A DNA stretch of 53,772 bases from Negativicutes bacterium (GCA_018052945.1 JAGPMH010000006.1:1-53772); one strand, 5' to 3'. Shown: positions 28,595 to 38,033, counted from the stretch's first letter. Made by a program: numbers and translations. Notes: generated from the letters alone by a model not told the origin.

Positions 28595-28640
28595 AAAAAA
28601 AGTCGCAATTAACAAAATGTTAATTGCGACTTTATCTTTA
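28595..28640. terminator. Bidirectional terminator
   Basis: AAAGTCGCAATTAACA pairs perfectly with TGTTAATTGCGACTTT (28618-28633) around a three-base loop, with A before and T after. It lies between convergent genes. Confidence 0.88.
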
Positions 28641-28649
28641 ATTGTAAAA

Positions 28650-29648
28650 TTATTTATTGGACTCTTCAATAGCAACTGCCACGGCAACGCTAGCGCCAAC
28701 CATTGGGTTATTACCCATACCGATTAGCCCCATCATTTCAACGTGTGCAGGAACTGAAGAAGAACCAGCAAATTGAGCATCAGAATGCATGCGACCCATA
28801 GTATCAGTCATACCATATGAAGCAGGACCGGCACCCATGTTATCAGGATGTAATGTTCTACCAGTACCACCACCTGAAGCAACGGAGAAATAACTTCTAC
28901 CATTTTCGTTACATTCTTTTTTATATGTACCAGCAACAGGATGTTGGAAACGAGTTGGGTTAGTTGAGTTACCAGTGATGGAAATATCAACTTTCTCAGA
29001 TCTCATGATTGCCACACCTTCTTGAACATCATCAGCGCCATAGCATCTAACTTTTGCTCTTTCACCATCAGAGTAAGCTGTTTCTTTAACGATTTTTAAT
29101 TCGTTTGTGTAATAATCGTAATCAGTTTGCACATAAGTGAAACCATTAATACGAGAAATTACAAGAGCAGCATCTTTACCAAGACCATTTAAAATTACAC
29201 GTAATGGATCTTTTCTAACTTTATTAGCAGATCTAGCAAGACCAATCGCACCTTCAGCAGCTGCAAAAGATTCATGACCTGCTAAGAATGCAAAGCATTT
29301 AGTATCTTCAGTAAGTAGCATTGATGCTAAATTACCATGTCCAATACCAACTTGTCTGCTATCAGCAACAGAACCAGGAATACAAAAAGCTTGTAACCCT
29401 TCACCAATTGCTTTTGCCGCATCAGAAGCTTTAGTGCAACCTTTTTTAATTGCAATTGCCGCTCCTAAAGTGTATGCCCAACAGGCATTTTCAAAGCAGA
29501 TTGGTTGTATTCCTTTTACAATACCTGCTACATCTATACCTTTATCATCACAGATTTTTTTAGCTTCCTCTAATGAAGAAATACCAAATGTTTTTAAAGA
29601 TTCTGTGATTTTATCTATACGTCGTTCGTAACCTTCAAACATCGCCAT
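28650..29648 (-). CDS. GGGtGRT protein, function unknown
   Basis: A 332-residue protein of the family named after its motif, here GGGTGRT at 259-265 in SVASGGGTGRTLHPDNM. No membrane segments or signal peptide. Eight cysteines (33, 51, 56, 71, 89, 118, 202, 246) are spread along the chain, a pattern compatible with metal or cluster binding. It lies 32 bases downstream of a NifU-like scaffold gene, the usual partner of this family, and both appear to be under a fluoride riboswitch. ATG follows GAGAGGGG. No biochemical role is known to me; the pairing points to Fe-S cluster use or maturation. Confidence 0.92.
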   Translation of the reverse strand: MAMFEGYERRIDKITESLKTFGISSLEEAKKICDDKGIDVAGIVKGIQPICFENACWAYTLGAAIAIKKGCTKASDAAKAIGEGLQAFCIPGSVADSRQVGIGHGNLASMLLTEDTKCFAFLAGHESFAAAEGAIGLARSANKVRKDPLRVILNGLGKDAALVISRINGFTYVQTDYDYYTNELKIVKETAYSDGERAKVRCYGADDVQEGVAIMRSEKVDISITGNSTNPTRFQHPVAGTYKKECNENGRSYFSVASGGGTGRTLHPDNMGAGPASYGMTDTMGRMHSDAQFAGSSSVPAHVEMMGLIGMGNNPMVGASVAVAVAIEESNK

Positions 29649-29679
29649 ACTATAAATCCCCTCTCTATATTAAATAATT

Positions 29680-30375
29680 CTATTCTTTACGTGGATCGAT
29701 GTACTTAGCAGCATTATCAAATCTACCATATTGCCCAGTAGCTTTTTGTAGTGCTTCGTTAGCATCCATACCTTTTTGTTGAATCATTTCCATCATTTTA
29801 CCAAGATGAACAAATTTGTAACCAGTGATTTCATTATTTTCATCAAGTGCTAATGTAGTAATGTAACCTTCTGCTAATTCAAGGTAACGAGGACCTTTTG
29901 CTAAAGTACCAAAAGTTGTACCAACTTGGCTACGTAAACCTTTTCCTAAGTCTTCAAGACCAGCACCGATTGGTAAACCACCTTCGGAGAAAGCAGTTTG
30001 AGTTCTACCATAAGCAATTTGTAAGAACAATTCGCGCATTGCTGTGTTAATAGCATCACAAACTAAATCTGTGTTTAATGCTTCTAAAATTGTTTTACCT
30101 GTAAGGATTTCTGCTGCCATTGCTGCAGAATGAGTCATACCGGAACAACCAACTGTTTCAATTAAAGCTTCTTGGATAACGCCATCTTTAACATTTAAAG
30201 TTAATTTACAAGCGCCTTGTTGAGGTGCACACCAGCCAATACCGTGTGTTAAACCATTAATGTCTTTTACCTCTTTTGTTTTTGTCCATTTGCCTTCTTG
30301 TGGGATTGGCGCAGAACCATGATTAGTAGCTCTTGCCACGCAAGTCATTTCTTTTACTTCATGCGAGTAAATCAT
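29680..30375 (-). CDS. NifU/IscU-like iron-sulfur cluster scaffold protein
   Basis: About 231 residues. The NifU_N-type fold is suggested by the cysteines at 49 and 56 (GWCAPQQGACKLTL) and 77 (ETVGCSGMTHSAAMAAEILT), with GKTILEAL following. It lacks the NifU ferredoxin and C-terminal Nfu domains. IscU-type proteins assemble Fe-S clusters and hand them to targets; here the likely target is the GGGtGRT protein encoded next. The start ATG at 30373-30375 follows GAGAGGAG; the longer in-frame reading runs through the riboswitch and is rejected. A cysteine desulfurase is not encoded nearby. Confidence 0.88.
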   Translation of the reverse strand: MIYSHEVKEMTCVARATNHGSAPIPQEGKWTKTKEVKDINGLTHGIGWCAPQQGACKLTLNVKDGVIQEALIETVGCSGMTHSAAMAAEILTGKTILEALNTDLVCDAINTAMRELFLQIAYGRTQTAFSEGGLPIGAGLEDLGKGLRSQVGTTFGTLAKGPRYLELAEGYITTLALDENNEITGYKFVHLGKMMEMIQQKGMDANEALQKATGQYGRFDNAAKYIDPRKE

Positions 30376-30390
30376 ATTAGCTCTCCTCTC

Positions 30391-30464
30391 AAAAATAAAT
30401 AAACTCCTACATAATCGCAGGAGTTGTAACCATGTAAACAGGTTTCCTAGCGAACTCCATCGCT
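30391..30464 (-). ncRNA. Fluoride riboswitch (crcB RNA motif)
   Basis: On the minus strand the leader contains AGCGATGGAGTTCGCT (30449-30464), the conserved GCGATGG-G-TTCGC stem-loop of fluoride aptamers. It is followed by a second small stem (ACC-TGT...ACA-GGT, about 30429-30446) and CTCC (30420-30423), which can pair with GGAG of the first loop to form the pseudoknot. The same CTCC is in the 5' arm of a terminator hairpin (AACTCCT/AGGAGTT, 30402-30425, then TTTATTTATTTTT). Fluoride binding would favour the pseudoknot, block the terminator and switch on the NifU-like/GGGtGRT operon. The layout closely matches the known Bacillus cereus crcB riboswitch. The downstream genes are not a recognised fluoride exporter. 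Confidence 0.9.
30402..30425 (-). terminator. Expression-platform terminator of the fluoride riboswitch
   Basis: AACTCCT pairs with AGGAGTT, extended by one further C-G pair across a bulge, followed on the minus strand by TTTATTTATTTTT. Its 5' arm overlaps the pseudoknot segment CTCC, making ligand binding and termination mutually exclusive. Confidence 0.85.
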
Positions 30465-30482
30465 TTTTTAACCACAATATAT

Positions 30483-30510
30483 ATTATATCATTTACTTTA
30501 ACCTTGTAAA
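30483..30510 (-). promoter_or_regulatory. Promoter of the riboswitch-controlled operon
   Basis: TTTACA (30505-30510) and TATAAT (30483-30488) are 16 bases apart on the minus strand. The -10 ends 19 bases before the aptamer, leaving a short leader. Confidence 0.7.
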
Positions 30511-30522
30511 TAGCTCAATAAC

Positions 30523-31482
30523 TTAATTTACAATATTAATTGGAGTTTGTTCAAGATATTTTTCCAAATTTAACACTGCAATATCCATTAGTCGCTGTCG
30601 AGCCTCTTTAGGAGCCCAAGCAATATGAGGGGTAATAATACAATTAGGTGCTTTTAATAAAGGGTTATTGCTTGAAATTGGCTCAGCACTAACAACATCT
30701 AATGCTGCCCCCAATACTTTTCTTGTAGTTAAACCTTCTGCCAAAGCTTTTTCATCAATCAACCCACCTCGTGCAGTATTAATAATCATAACCCCATCTT
30801 TCATTTCTTTTATTCTATCTTTATTTATTAATTTTTCATTTTGTGTTGTTAACGGACAATGTAGTGAAATAATATCAGATATTTTAATAAGTTCAGTTGT
30901 AGTGACAAACTTTACATTTTCATTTAAATATTGTTCTTGGGGATAAGCTGTGCTAATTACTACTTTCAAACCAAAAGCTTGCGCTATTTTCAAAACAGCT
31001 TTACCAATTTTACCAAAACCAATAATCCCTAAAATTTTATCTTTCAATTCAGTTTGTGGCGTTAAACAATATGAAAAATCGCTATTATTACTCCATTTTC
31101 CTTGTTTAACACTATCACTATGTAGTCCGATGCGATGACACAGCTCCAAAATTAGTCCAAACGTAAACTGTGCCACCGCCGTAGTGCCGTAATCAGGAAT
31201 ATTAGTAACTACTATTTTATTCTTCTTAGCAGCAACTATATCCACTACATTATAACCGGTAGCCAGTACTCCAATAAATTTCAAATTAGGACAAGCTGTA
31301 ATTATTTCCTCATTGATAACTGTTTTATTAGTATAAATTATTTCAGCATCAGCTATTCTTTCTATAACTTCACCCGGCTTCGTTCGGTCATACACTATCA
31401 ATTCACCTAAACTGGCTAAGTTCGACCAACTCAAGTCGCCAGGATTTAGCACATAGCCATCCAATACTACTATTTTCATCAT
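30523..31482 (-). CDS. D-2-hydroxyacid dehydrogenase (glycerate dehydrogenase-like)
   Basis: A 319-residue NAD-dependent dehydrogenase with catalytic Arg in NTARGGLIDEKAL, Glu in DVVSAEP, His in ITPHIAWAP, and the Rossmann motif GIIGFGKIGKAVLKIA at about 148-163. It interconverts a 2-keto acid and a D-2-hydroxy acid. HIAWAP and the overall layout resemble hydroxypyruvate/glycerate dehydrogenases (HprA type), but D-lactate-type substrates cannot be excluded. ATG is the first of two; TTTGTATT-AGGAG precedes it. The gene stands alone between the riboswitch promoter and a terminator. Confidence 0.9.
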   Translation of the reverse strand: MMKIVVLDGYVLNPGDLSWSNLASLGELIVYDRTKPGEVIERIADAEIIYTNKTVINEEIITACPNLKFIGVLATGYNVVDIVAAKKNKIVVTNIPDYGTTAVAQFTFGLILELCHRIGLHSDSVKQGKWSNNSDFSYCLTPQTELKDKILGIIGFGKIGKAVLKIAQAFGLKVVISTAYPQEQYLNENVKFVTTTELIKISDIISLHCPLTTQNEKLINKDRIKEMKDGVMIINTARGGLIDEKALAEGLTTRKVLGAALDVVSAEPISSNNPLLKAPNCIITPHIAWAPKEARQRLMDIAVLNLEKYLEQTPINIVN

Positions 31483-31529
31483 TTTCTCCTTTTGTATTAT
31501 AAAAATTTATAGCAAGACGAGCCTTAGAA

Positions 31530-31577
31530 AAAATTAATAAAATAGCAGAACAACTGAAGTTTCAGCTATTCTGCTAT
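31530..31577 (-). terminator. Terminator downstream of the binding-protein gene
   Basis: ATAGCAGAA (31542-31550) pairs with TTCTGCTAT (31569-31577), with an inner CTGAA/TTCAG helix. On the minus strand TTTTATTAATTTTTT follows. Confidence 0.8.
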
Positions 31578-31590
31578 CATTATAACTCAT

Positions 31591-32760
31591 TTATTGTTGA
31601 GGGTTAATTTTTTCTTTAAATATCTGTTGACCATTTTTTATTTCTACTACTACTGCACTTTTTATTGGGTTATGATTATTATCAATACTTAGTAAACCGG
31701 TTGTAATCTGTAGTTTTTTTGTTTCTTCTAGCGCCTGACGGATTTTTTCCGGGTCATCACTACCGGCTCTTTTAATTGCATCAATCACAACTAATGCACA
31801 ATCATAGCCTAAAACCGCCAGTGCACTAGGTTCTTGATTATATTCAGCTTTATAAGCTTTAACAAATTCTACAACTTTCGGATCTTGATCCTGTGGAGAG
31901 TAGTGATTACTAAAAAATGTTCCTTCAACTGCACTCAATCCGGCAATTTCTATTAATTTAGGATCATCCCATCCATCAGTCCCGATCAATTGTGATTTTA
32001 TGCCGATTTCACGGGCTTGCCTGATTATTTTGCCGACTTCTTCATAGTAAGCCGGAATAAAGACAACATCAGGATTTATTGCTTTAATTTTTGTTAACGT
32101 TGATTTAAAATCTTGGTCTTTTTGTAAAAAAGATTCTTCACCAATAATAATGCCACCATTAGCAATGAACTTTTCGGCAAATATTTTGGCTAACCCTTTG
32201 GAATAATCTGAGCTACTGTCGATATACATAACAGCCGTTTTCGCTTGTAACGATTTCGCAGCAAAATTAGCCATAACTTCCCCCTGAAACGGATCAATAA
32301 AACAAGTACGAAAAACATATGGTCGAACTTGATCCTGTTCCATCGTAACACTAGGATTAGTAGCAGTAGCAGTTATTAATGGTATTTTAGAGTCATGGGC
32401 AATTTGCACTGTTGCTAAAACATTTGAACTTGCTACTGAACCAAATACTAATTTTACATTATCATTTTTAATTAATTTTGTTATAGCATTTGCTGATTCA
32501 GAAGGCTCCGATTTATTGTCAGCAATAATCAATTTAATTTGTTTTCCTAAAACTCCACCCTGTTCATTAGTTTGTTTAATAGCTAAATTAATACCATTAA
32601 CGGTTTGTTTCGCAACTGCCGCTAACGCTCCGGTCATTTCATAATTTGCTCCCAAAATAATTTCCTTATCATTTTTAATTAGGTTATTACAACCGCTAGT
32701 AATAAGACCTAATACTAAAACTAAGACCAATGATAAAACCACCATAATATTCTTGCGCAT
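31591..32760 (-). CDS. Branched-chain amino acid-type ABC transporter substrate-binding lipoprotein
   Basis: About 389 residues of the Leu/Ile/Val-binding (LivJ, periplasmic-binding type I) family. A lipoprotein signal peptide ends in the lipobox LITSGC, so it is anchored to the membrane by Lgt (encoded at 38034). Domain marks: ILGANYEMTGALAAVAKQTV at the start, VFGSVASSNVLATVQIAHD, and YDCALVVIDAIKRAG. No permease or ATPase genes are adjacent, so it is an orphan component or has distant partners. Three consecutive ATG codons compete; the third (32758-32760) is seven bases from AGGCGG and is chosen. Confidence 0.9.
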   Translation of the reverse strand: MRKNIMVVLSLVLVLVLGLITSGCNNLIKNDKEIILGANYEMTGALAAVAKQTVNGINLAIKQTNEQGGVLGKQIKLIIADNKSEPSESANAITKLIKNDNVKLVFGSVASSNVLATVQIAHDSKIPLITATATNPSVTMEQDQVRPYVFRTCFIDPFQGEVMANFAAKSLQAKTAVMYIDSSSDYSKGLAKIFAEKFIANGGIIIGEESFLQKDQDFKSTLTKIKAINPDVVFIPAYYEEVGKIIRQAREIGIKSQLIGTDGWDDPKLIEIAGLSAVEGTFFSNHYSPQDQDPKVVEFVKAYKAEYNQEPSALAVLGYDCALVVIDAIKRAGSDDPEKIRQALEETKKLQITTGLLSIDNNHNPIKSAVVVEIKNGQQIFKEKINPQQ

Positions 32761-32789
32761 CATCATACCGCCTTTATTTTATTAATAGC

Positions 32790-32822
32790 TAAAAACGGAG
32801 TACATTTTTCAATATACTCCGC
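32790..32822 (-). terminator. Terminator downstream of guaB
   Basis: CGGAGTA and TACTCCG form a stem around a loop of about 12 bases, followed on the minus strand by TTTTTAGC. It separates guaB from the binding-protein gene. Confidence 0.75.
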
Positions 32823-32830
32823 TGTTTTAT

Positions 32831-34339
32831 TTACTCTTCATTACGATAATATTTGTCTTTAACTATTACATCATGCGAGCTACCTTCAACAATACTGGTT
32901 GATGAAACTAAAGTAAGCTTAGCATTTTTATGCAATTCATCAATAGTTAATGCACCACAGTTACACATTGTTGAACGAACTTTATCTAATGTAACTTTAA
33001 CATTATCTTTTAGGCTACCGGCATAAGGGACATAAGAGTCAACACCTTCTTCGAAGGATAATTTTTTCTCGCCACCCATATCATAACGTTGCCAGTTTCT
33101 TGCTCTACTTGAACCTTCGCCCCAATATTCTTTTAAGTAATTACCTTTAATTTTTACACGGTTAGTTGGACTTTCATCAAAGCGTGCAAAATATCTACCA
33201 AGCATTACAAAATCAGCACCCATTGCTAAGGCTAAGGTCACATGATAATCATGAACAATCCCACCATCAGAACAAATCGGAATATAAATTCCTGTTTCTT
33301 GATAGTATTCATCACGTGCTGCCACAACATCAATAATCGAAGTTGCTTGACCACGACCAATCCCTTTTTGCTCACGCGTAATACAAATTGAACCGCCACC
33401 AATACCAACTTTAATAAAATCAGCACCGGCTTCCGCTAAAAATCTAAACCCTTCACGATCAACAACATTTCCCGCACCAACTTTGATATGATCGCCAAAG
33501 TTCTTATGAATATACTCTAGTGTGATTTTTTGCCATTCCGAAAATCCTTCAGATGAATCAATACATAATACATCTGCTCCAGCTTCAATTAATGCAGGTA
33601 CTCTTTCTGCATAATCACGAGTATTAATACCAGCACCTACAACATAGCGTTTCTCTGGATCAATCAATTCGCTGACATTTTCTTTGTTATCAGTATAATC
33701 TTTACGGAAAACCATATATTTTAGGCGTTGCTCCGCATCAACTAATGGCAACATATTTAATTTATGATCCCAAATCATATTGTTCGCTTCTTTTAGTGAA
33801 ATATCAGCATCAGCATAAATTAATTCGCTAAAAGGGGTCATAAATTCAGAAACTTTTGTATCCATTGGCATTCTAGTAACACGATAATCACGACTAGTCA
33901 CTATCCCTACCAATTTACCGGTAGGCGTACCGTCTTCGGTAACGGCCATTGTTGAATGTCCTGTTTTTTCTTTTAAATCAATTACTGATAATAAAGTATC
34001 GTTAGGCTTCAAGTTTGAATCACTAGTTACAAAACCTGATTTATAATTTTTCACTCTAGCGACCATCGCTGCTTCATTTTCAATGGATTGTGATCCATAA
34101 ATAAAGGACACACCACCTTCTTTAGCTAATGCTACTGCCATTTTATCATCCGAAACTGACTGCATTATAGCTGAAGTAAGAGGAATGTTCATTGAAATTA
34201 AAGGTTCTTCACCTTTTTTAAATTTTACAAGTGGTGTTTTTAAACTAACATTTTGTGGAATGCAGTCTTTTGAAGAATAGCCCGGTACCAATAAGTATTC
34301 TCCAAAAGTATGTGATGCTTCTTTAAAGTAATAAGCCAT
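32831..34339 (-). CDS. guaB: IMP dehydrogenase
   Basis: About 502 residues. It converts IMP to XMP with NAD+, the committed step of GMP synthesis. A (beta/alpha)8 barrel is interrupted by a CBS pair (about residues 100-220). The catalytic cysteine loop is [19 protein letters not shown], and the flap region includes [16 protein letters not shown]. It belongs to the roughly 500-residue subtype common in anaerobic Bacillota, beginning [20 protein letters not shown]. The ATG at 34337-34339 follows GGAAGG; the longer reading adds 11 unconserved residues. It is a single-gene unit with its own promoter and terminator. No purine riboswitch is seen upstream. Confidence 0.94.
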   Translation of the reverse strand: MAYYFKEASHTFGEYLLVPGYSSKDCIPQNVSLKTPLVKFKKGEEPLISMNIPLTSAIMQSVSDDKMAVALAKEGGVSFIYGSQSIENEAAMVARVKNYKSGFVTSDSNLKPNDTLLSVIDLKEKTGHSTMAVTEDGTPTGKLVGIVTSRDYRVTRMPMDTKVSEFMTPFSELIYADADISLKEANNMIWDHKLNMLPLVDAEQRLKYMVFRKDYTDNKENVSELIDPEKRYVVGAGINTRDYAERVPALIEAGADVLCIDSSEGFSEWQKITLEYIHKNFGDHIKVGAGNVVDREGFRFLAEAGADFIKVGIGGGSICITREQKGIGRGQATSIIDVVAARDEYYQETGIYIPICSDGGIVHDYHVTLALAMGADFVMLGRYFARFDESPTNRVKIKGNYLKEYWGEGSSRARNWQRYDMGGEKKLSFEEGVDSYVPYAGSLKDNVKVTLDKVRSTMCNCGALTIDELHKNAKLTLVSSTSIVEGSSHDVIVKDKYYRNEE

Positions 34340-34390
34340 GATTATTCCTTCCTTTATCTTGAGATATTTCATTTATAATTATTGTTTTGT

Positions 34391-34420
34391 ATATTACTAC
34401 TTTTTAGCTAGAGTTGTCAA
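34391..34420 (-). promoter_or_regulatory. Putative guaB promoter
   Basis: TTGACA (34415-34420) and TAATAT (34391-34396), 18 bases apart on the minus strand, 52 bases before the guaB ATG. The -35 is perfect; the -10 matches four of six. Confidence 0.5.
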
Positions 34421-34444
34421 TATCTATTTTATCAATTAGTAAAA

Positions 34445-35098
34445 TTATATTAGCAAAACTTTTGTTAATTCTGCCACGCTGTTCACAATCATCTTAGGTT
34501 GTGCTTTTGTTAATTCTGCTAGCTCACCATAGCCATAAGTAACCGCGACACTATCAATGCCATTATCATTAGCGCCAACAATATCATGATAGCGGTCTCC
34601 AACCATAATATAGTCTTGTTTATTATCAAAACTCACCGCTTCAATTGCTAATCTGATAATATCGCTTTTAGTCTTTTGGTTATTGTTAAAATCTGCGCCC
34701 ACTACAACGTCAAAGTATTTTCTAATATCTTCTTTAATTAATATTTGTTCAGCATAAATATTAGGTTTGGCTGTAGCTAAACCCAATATCTTACCAGAAT
34801 CTTTTAAATTTGCTAAAAGATCTTTAACGCCATAAAATAAATTATTTTCAAAAATACCTTCTTTTTCAAACCTTTCTCGATATAATCTGATTCCTTCTTG
34901 TGCTATTTCTGGCGATAAGCCATACCATTTAGTATAAATATCAGCTAGAGAACCGCCAATACTTGATTTTAACTTCAATAAATCATCTTCGATAATCCCC
35001 AGTTTTTTTAAGGAGTATTGAATACTCTTTACTATTCCCTCTTGCGAGTCTGATAAAGTTCCATCCAAATCAAATAAAATAACCTTATATTTTTTCAT
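34445..35098 (-). CDS. HAD-superfamily phosphatase (phosphoglycolate phosphatase-like)
   Basis: A 217-residue HAD hydrolase with motif I FDLDGTLSDS (nucleophile Asp 10), motif II TAKPN, and motif III/IV KSDIIRLAIE and MVGDRYHDIVGA. A helical cap domain lies at about 18-85, placing it with the phosphoglycolate phosphatase/PpaX group. Substrates of this group are small phosphates and differ between close relatives. ATG follows AGGAGG. It lies 66 bases downstream of leuS, with a stem-loop in between. Confidence 0.88.
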   Translation of the reverse strand: MKKYKVILFDLDGTLSDSQEGIVKSIQYSLKKLGIIEDDLLKLKSSIGGSLADIYTKWYGLSPEIAQEGIRLYRERFEKEGIFENNLFYGVKDLLANLKDSGKILGLATAKPNIYAEQILIKEDIRKYFDVVVGADFNNNQKTKSDIIRLAIEAVSFDNKQDYIMVGDRYHDIVGANDNGIDSVAVTYGYGELAELTKAQPKMIVNSVAELTKVLLI

Positions 35099-35128
35099 TT
35101 TTCCTCCTAAAAAGCTATTATCACTAAC

Positions 35129-35158
35129 TAAGGATTAGGTTATTACACCTAATCCTTA
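35129..35158. terminator. Stem-loop between leuS and the HAD gene
   Basis: A perfect 12-bp stem (TAAGGATTAGGT) with a six-base loop, five bases after the leuS stop. No T run follows on either strand, so it is more likely an RNA-processing or attenuating hairpin than an efficient terminator. Confidence 0.5.
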
Positions 35159-35163
35159 AGTTA

Positions 35164-37644
35164 TTACTTTACTACAACATTAACTAATTTATTGGGAACG
35201 CAAATTACTTTCACAATATTCTTATCTGCTACAGCATCTTTTACTTTTTGTTGTTCCAAAGCCTTTTCTTCGAGTTCTTTTGCATTTAAGCCAGCCGGTA
35301 CAACTATTTTATCGCGAACCTTGCCATTAATTTGTAAAACAACTTCAACTTCATCTAACACAACAGCTTTTTCATCAAACTTTGGCCAAACTTGTTTATG
35401 AACACTGCCACAACCAATAACCTCACTCCATAATTCTTCAGTAATATGCGGAGCAAACGGTGCCAACAATTTTAATAATGAACTAACTACTTCCCTCGCC
35501 AAATCATTGTTTATATTTTCTTGTTTATCATTAACAGTATAGATGGCATTTACTAGCTCCATAATCGCGCTAATTGCAGTATTAAAATTAAATCTTAAGC
35601 CAATATCATCAGTAACCTTTTTAATGGTGGCATGGAGTACTCTGCGTAAATCTTTTTCAGGTTTCGTTAAAACTGCCACATCATAATTTTCTGTCCCTTG
35701 CGAAACTTTTTGCGCTAATTGGTAAACAATTCTCCATACCCGACCTAAGAAACGATAAGCACCTTCAACCCCTTGGTCACTCCACTCCAAATCACGTTCC
35801 GGCGGAGCGGCAAACAAAATAAATAAACGAGCTGTATCGGCACCATATTTACTGATAATCTCTTCCGGTGATACAACATTACCTTTAGATTTTGACATTT
35901 TTGAACCGTCTTTAATAACCATCCCTTGTGTTAACAAGTTTTTAAAAGGTTCACTAAAGTTAACTAATCCAGCATCTTTTAAAACTTTTGTAAAAAAGCG
36001 GGAATATAATAAATGTAAAATAGCATGCTCAATCCCACCAATATATTGATCTACCGGCATCCAATAATTAGCTCGGTCACTGTCAAATGGTAGATTAGTA
36101 TTTTTAGGGTCAGTATAACGCAAATAATACCATGATGAACAAATAAACGTATCCATTGTATCAGTTTCCCGTCGGGCAGCAGCACCACATTTCGGACAAG
36201 AACAATTAACAAAATCTTCAACTTGGGCTAACGGTGATACCGCTCCTGCTGTAAAATCAACATTTCCCGGCAACATTACCGGCAATTGTTCTTTTGGTAC
36301 AGGAACTACTCCACAATGCTCACAATATATCATTGGAATTGGTGCTCCCCAATAACGTTGACGCGAAACCAACCAATCTCTCAAGCGATAATTAACTCGT
36401 TTTATACCAATGTTTTCTTCTTCTAACCATGCAGTGATTGCTTTTTTAGCTTTTTCATTTTCCATATTTGAAAAATGAGCTGAATTAATTAAAATGCCTT
36501 CATCAGTATAAGCTTTAGTCATAGTGCTAATATCAAAAGATTTTTCTTTATCGGTTATAACTAATTTTTTCGGCAAATTATATTTTGTTGCAAATTGCCA
36601 ATCTCGATCATCATGAGCTGGAACTCCCATTACTGCACCAGTTCCATATTCAAATAATACATAGTTAGCAATCCAAATCGGTACTCTTTCGCCATTAAAC
36701 GGATTAATAGCATAGGCACCGGTAAAAACACCTTCTTTTTCTACTTCCGTCGAAGTACGTTCAAGCTCAGTTTGATTACGAACTTTTGTAATAAAATCTT
36801 CAATTTCATTTTTGTTTTCTTGCTCGGCAATAAGTTTCGCTACCAGCGGATGTTCTGCCGCTAACACAACATAACTTACACCAAAAACTGTATCCGGTCT
36901 AGTTGTATAAACAGGAATTTTCTCTGTCGAACCATCTAGACAAAAATTAAACTCAGCCCCTTCACTACGGCCAATCCAATTTTCTTGCATTGTTTTAACG
37001 CGATCCGGCCAACCATTTAATAATTTTAAATCATCCAATAAAATATCAGCATAATCTGTAATCTTAAAAAACCATTGTTCTAATTCTTTTTTTATCACAA
37101 CGGTGTCACAACGCCAACAATTACCGTCAATAACTTGTTCATTAGCCAATACAGTATTGCATTGTTCGCACCAATTTACAGCTGCTTTTTTCTTATAAGC
37201 TAAACCACGCTCATAAAACAATAAAAATAGCCATTGAGTCCAGCGGTAGTATTCAGGAGTGCAAGTTGCAACCTCTCTATCCCAATCATAAGAAAGACCA
37301 ATTTCAGTTTGTTGCTTTCTCATATTCTCAATATTCTTCATCGTCCATTCAGCCGGTTGAACACCATGTTTAATCGCCGCATTTTCTGCCGGCATCCCAA
37401 AGGCATCCCAGCCCATTGGATGCAGTACGTTATAACCATCCATGGCTTTATATCGTGCTAACACATCGCCAATAGAATAGTTACGGACATGACCCATGTG
37501 TAAATTTCCCGACGGATATGGAAACATTTCTAATACATAGTATTCCGGTTTTTGACGATCCAATTCAGTTTTAAAGGCTTTGTTATCAAGCCATTTTTGT
37601 TGCCATTTTCCTTCAATTTCTTGTGGCATATATTTTTCATCCAT
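35164..37644 (-). CDS. leuS: Leucyl-tRNA synthetase
   Basis: About 826 residues, class I synthetase charging tRNA-Leu. The HIGH motif appears as [13 protein letters not shown], and KMSKS as [13 protein letters not shown]. An editing (CP1) domain lies at about 220-400 and contains [15 protein letters not shown]. Cysteine pairs CEQC...CWRC and CEHC...CPKC form zinc-type knuckles. The ATG at 37642-37644 is eight bases after AAGGAGG; another ATG two codons upstream is only two bases from it. Expression is controlled by the leucine T-box just upstream. Confidence 0.97.
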   Translation of the reverse strand: MDEKYMPQEIEGKWQQKWLDNKAFKTELDRQKPEYYVLEMFPYPSGNLHMGHVRNYSIGDVLARYKAMDGYNVLHPMGWDAFGMPAENAAIKHGVQPAEWTMKNIENMRKQQTEIGLSYDWDREVATCTPEYYRWTQWLFLLFYERGLAYKKKAAVNWCEQCNTVLANEQVIDGNCWRCDTVVIKKELEQWFFKITDYADILLDDLKLLNGWPDRVKTMQENWIGRSEGAEFNFCLDGSTEKIPVYTTRPDTVFGVSYVVLAAEHPLVAKLIAEQENKNEIEDFITKVRNQTELERTSTEVEKEGVFTGAYAINPFNGERVPIWIANYVLFEYGTGAVMGVPAHDDRDWQFATKYNLPKKLVITDKEKSFDISTMTKAYTDEGILINSAHFSNMENEKAKKAITAWLEEENIGIKRVNYRLRDWLVSRQRYWGAPIPMIYCEHCGVVPVPKEQLPVMLPGNVDFTAGAVSPLAQVEDFVNCSCPKCGAAARRETDTMDTFICSSWYYLRYTDPKNTNLPFDSDRANYWMPVDQYIGGIEHAILHLLYSRFFTKVLKDAGLVNFSEPFKNLLTQGMVIKDGSKMSKSKGNVVSPEEIISKYGADTARLFILFAAPPERDLEWSDQGVEGAYRFLGRVWRIVYQLAQKVSQGTENYDVAVLTKPEKDLRRVLHATIKKVTDDIGLRFNFNTAISAIMELVNAIYTVNDKQENINNDLAREVVSSLLKLLAPFAPHITEELWSEVIGCGSVHKQVWPKFDEKAVVLDEVEVVLQINGKVRDKIVVPAGLNAKELEEKALEQQKVKDAVADKNIVKVICVPNKLVNVVVK

Positions 37645-37680
37645 TATCATAACCTCCTTGAGTTTTACTTCCACTATAAA

Positions 37681-37890
37681 ATAAAAAAATCCCTTGGCTT
37701 ATGCCAGGGACGAATTAATTCGCGGTACCACCCTGATTGATGAAAATAATCATCCTCTCATTAGTTATAACGTAACCACCGGCAAACTAATTGCTCTTCA
37801 ACAGCAAGTTCAGCTTTATTTTTTATTAGCTCGCATCAACCGCTAACTTTCTGCAAAAAAATAATTGCTTACTACTCTGCATCACCAGAT
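37681..37890 (-). ncRNA. Leucine T-box leader
   Basis: The minus-strand leader has the T-box element AGGGTGGTACCGCG (37721-37734), whose UGG contacts the uncharged tRNA acceptor end. A terminator follows (CCCTGGC-ATAA-GCCAAGGG then seven T, 37684-37710). Stem I carries GCAGAGTAGTAAG near its base and AGTTAGCGG/TGATGCGAGCTAA distally. The specifier follows GAA as CUU (37806-37808), a leucine codon that agrees with leuS downstream. Uncharged tRNA-Leu would stabilise the antiterminator and allow leuS transcription. Confidence 0.95.
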
Positions 37891-37925
37891 TTAAAAACAA
37901 TATATAATAATAATTACTAAATTTT

Positions 37926-37954
37926 ATTATATATTTTCCTTTTTTAAAAGTCAA
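37926..37954 (-). promoter_or_regulatory. Promoter of the T-box/leuS unit
   Basis: TTGACT (37949-37954) and TATAAT (37926-37931), spaced by exactly 17 bases on the minus strand, about 36 bases upstream of stem I. Confidence 0.8.
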
Positions 37955-37977
37955 TATCTCCATAACATCACTATTAT

Positions 37978-38006
37978 TTGCTTAAACTTTTTATTTAACC
38001 TATAAT
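37978..38006 (+). promoter_or_regulatory. Putative lgt promoter
   Basis: TTGCTT (37978-37983) and TATAAT (38001-38006) are 17 bases apart, 27 bases before the lgt ATG. It is back to back with the leuS promoter. Confidence 0.65.
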
Positions 38007-38033
38007 AATTATTAAGTAAATAAGGAGGGCATT

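Noticed and set aside
29680-30477. A longer N-terminus for the NifU-like protein
   Set aside because: The extra 34 codons cross the riboswitch terminator and aptamer. A good ribosome-binding site precedes the internal ATG.
34340-34444. Purine riboswitch upstream of guaB
   Set aside because: No paired stem with the conserved loop sequences is present; only a promoter-like pair of hexamers is seen.
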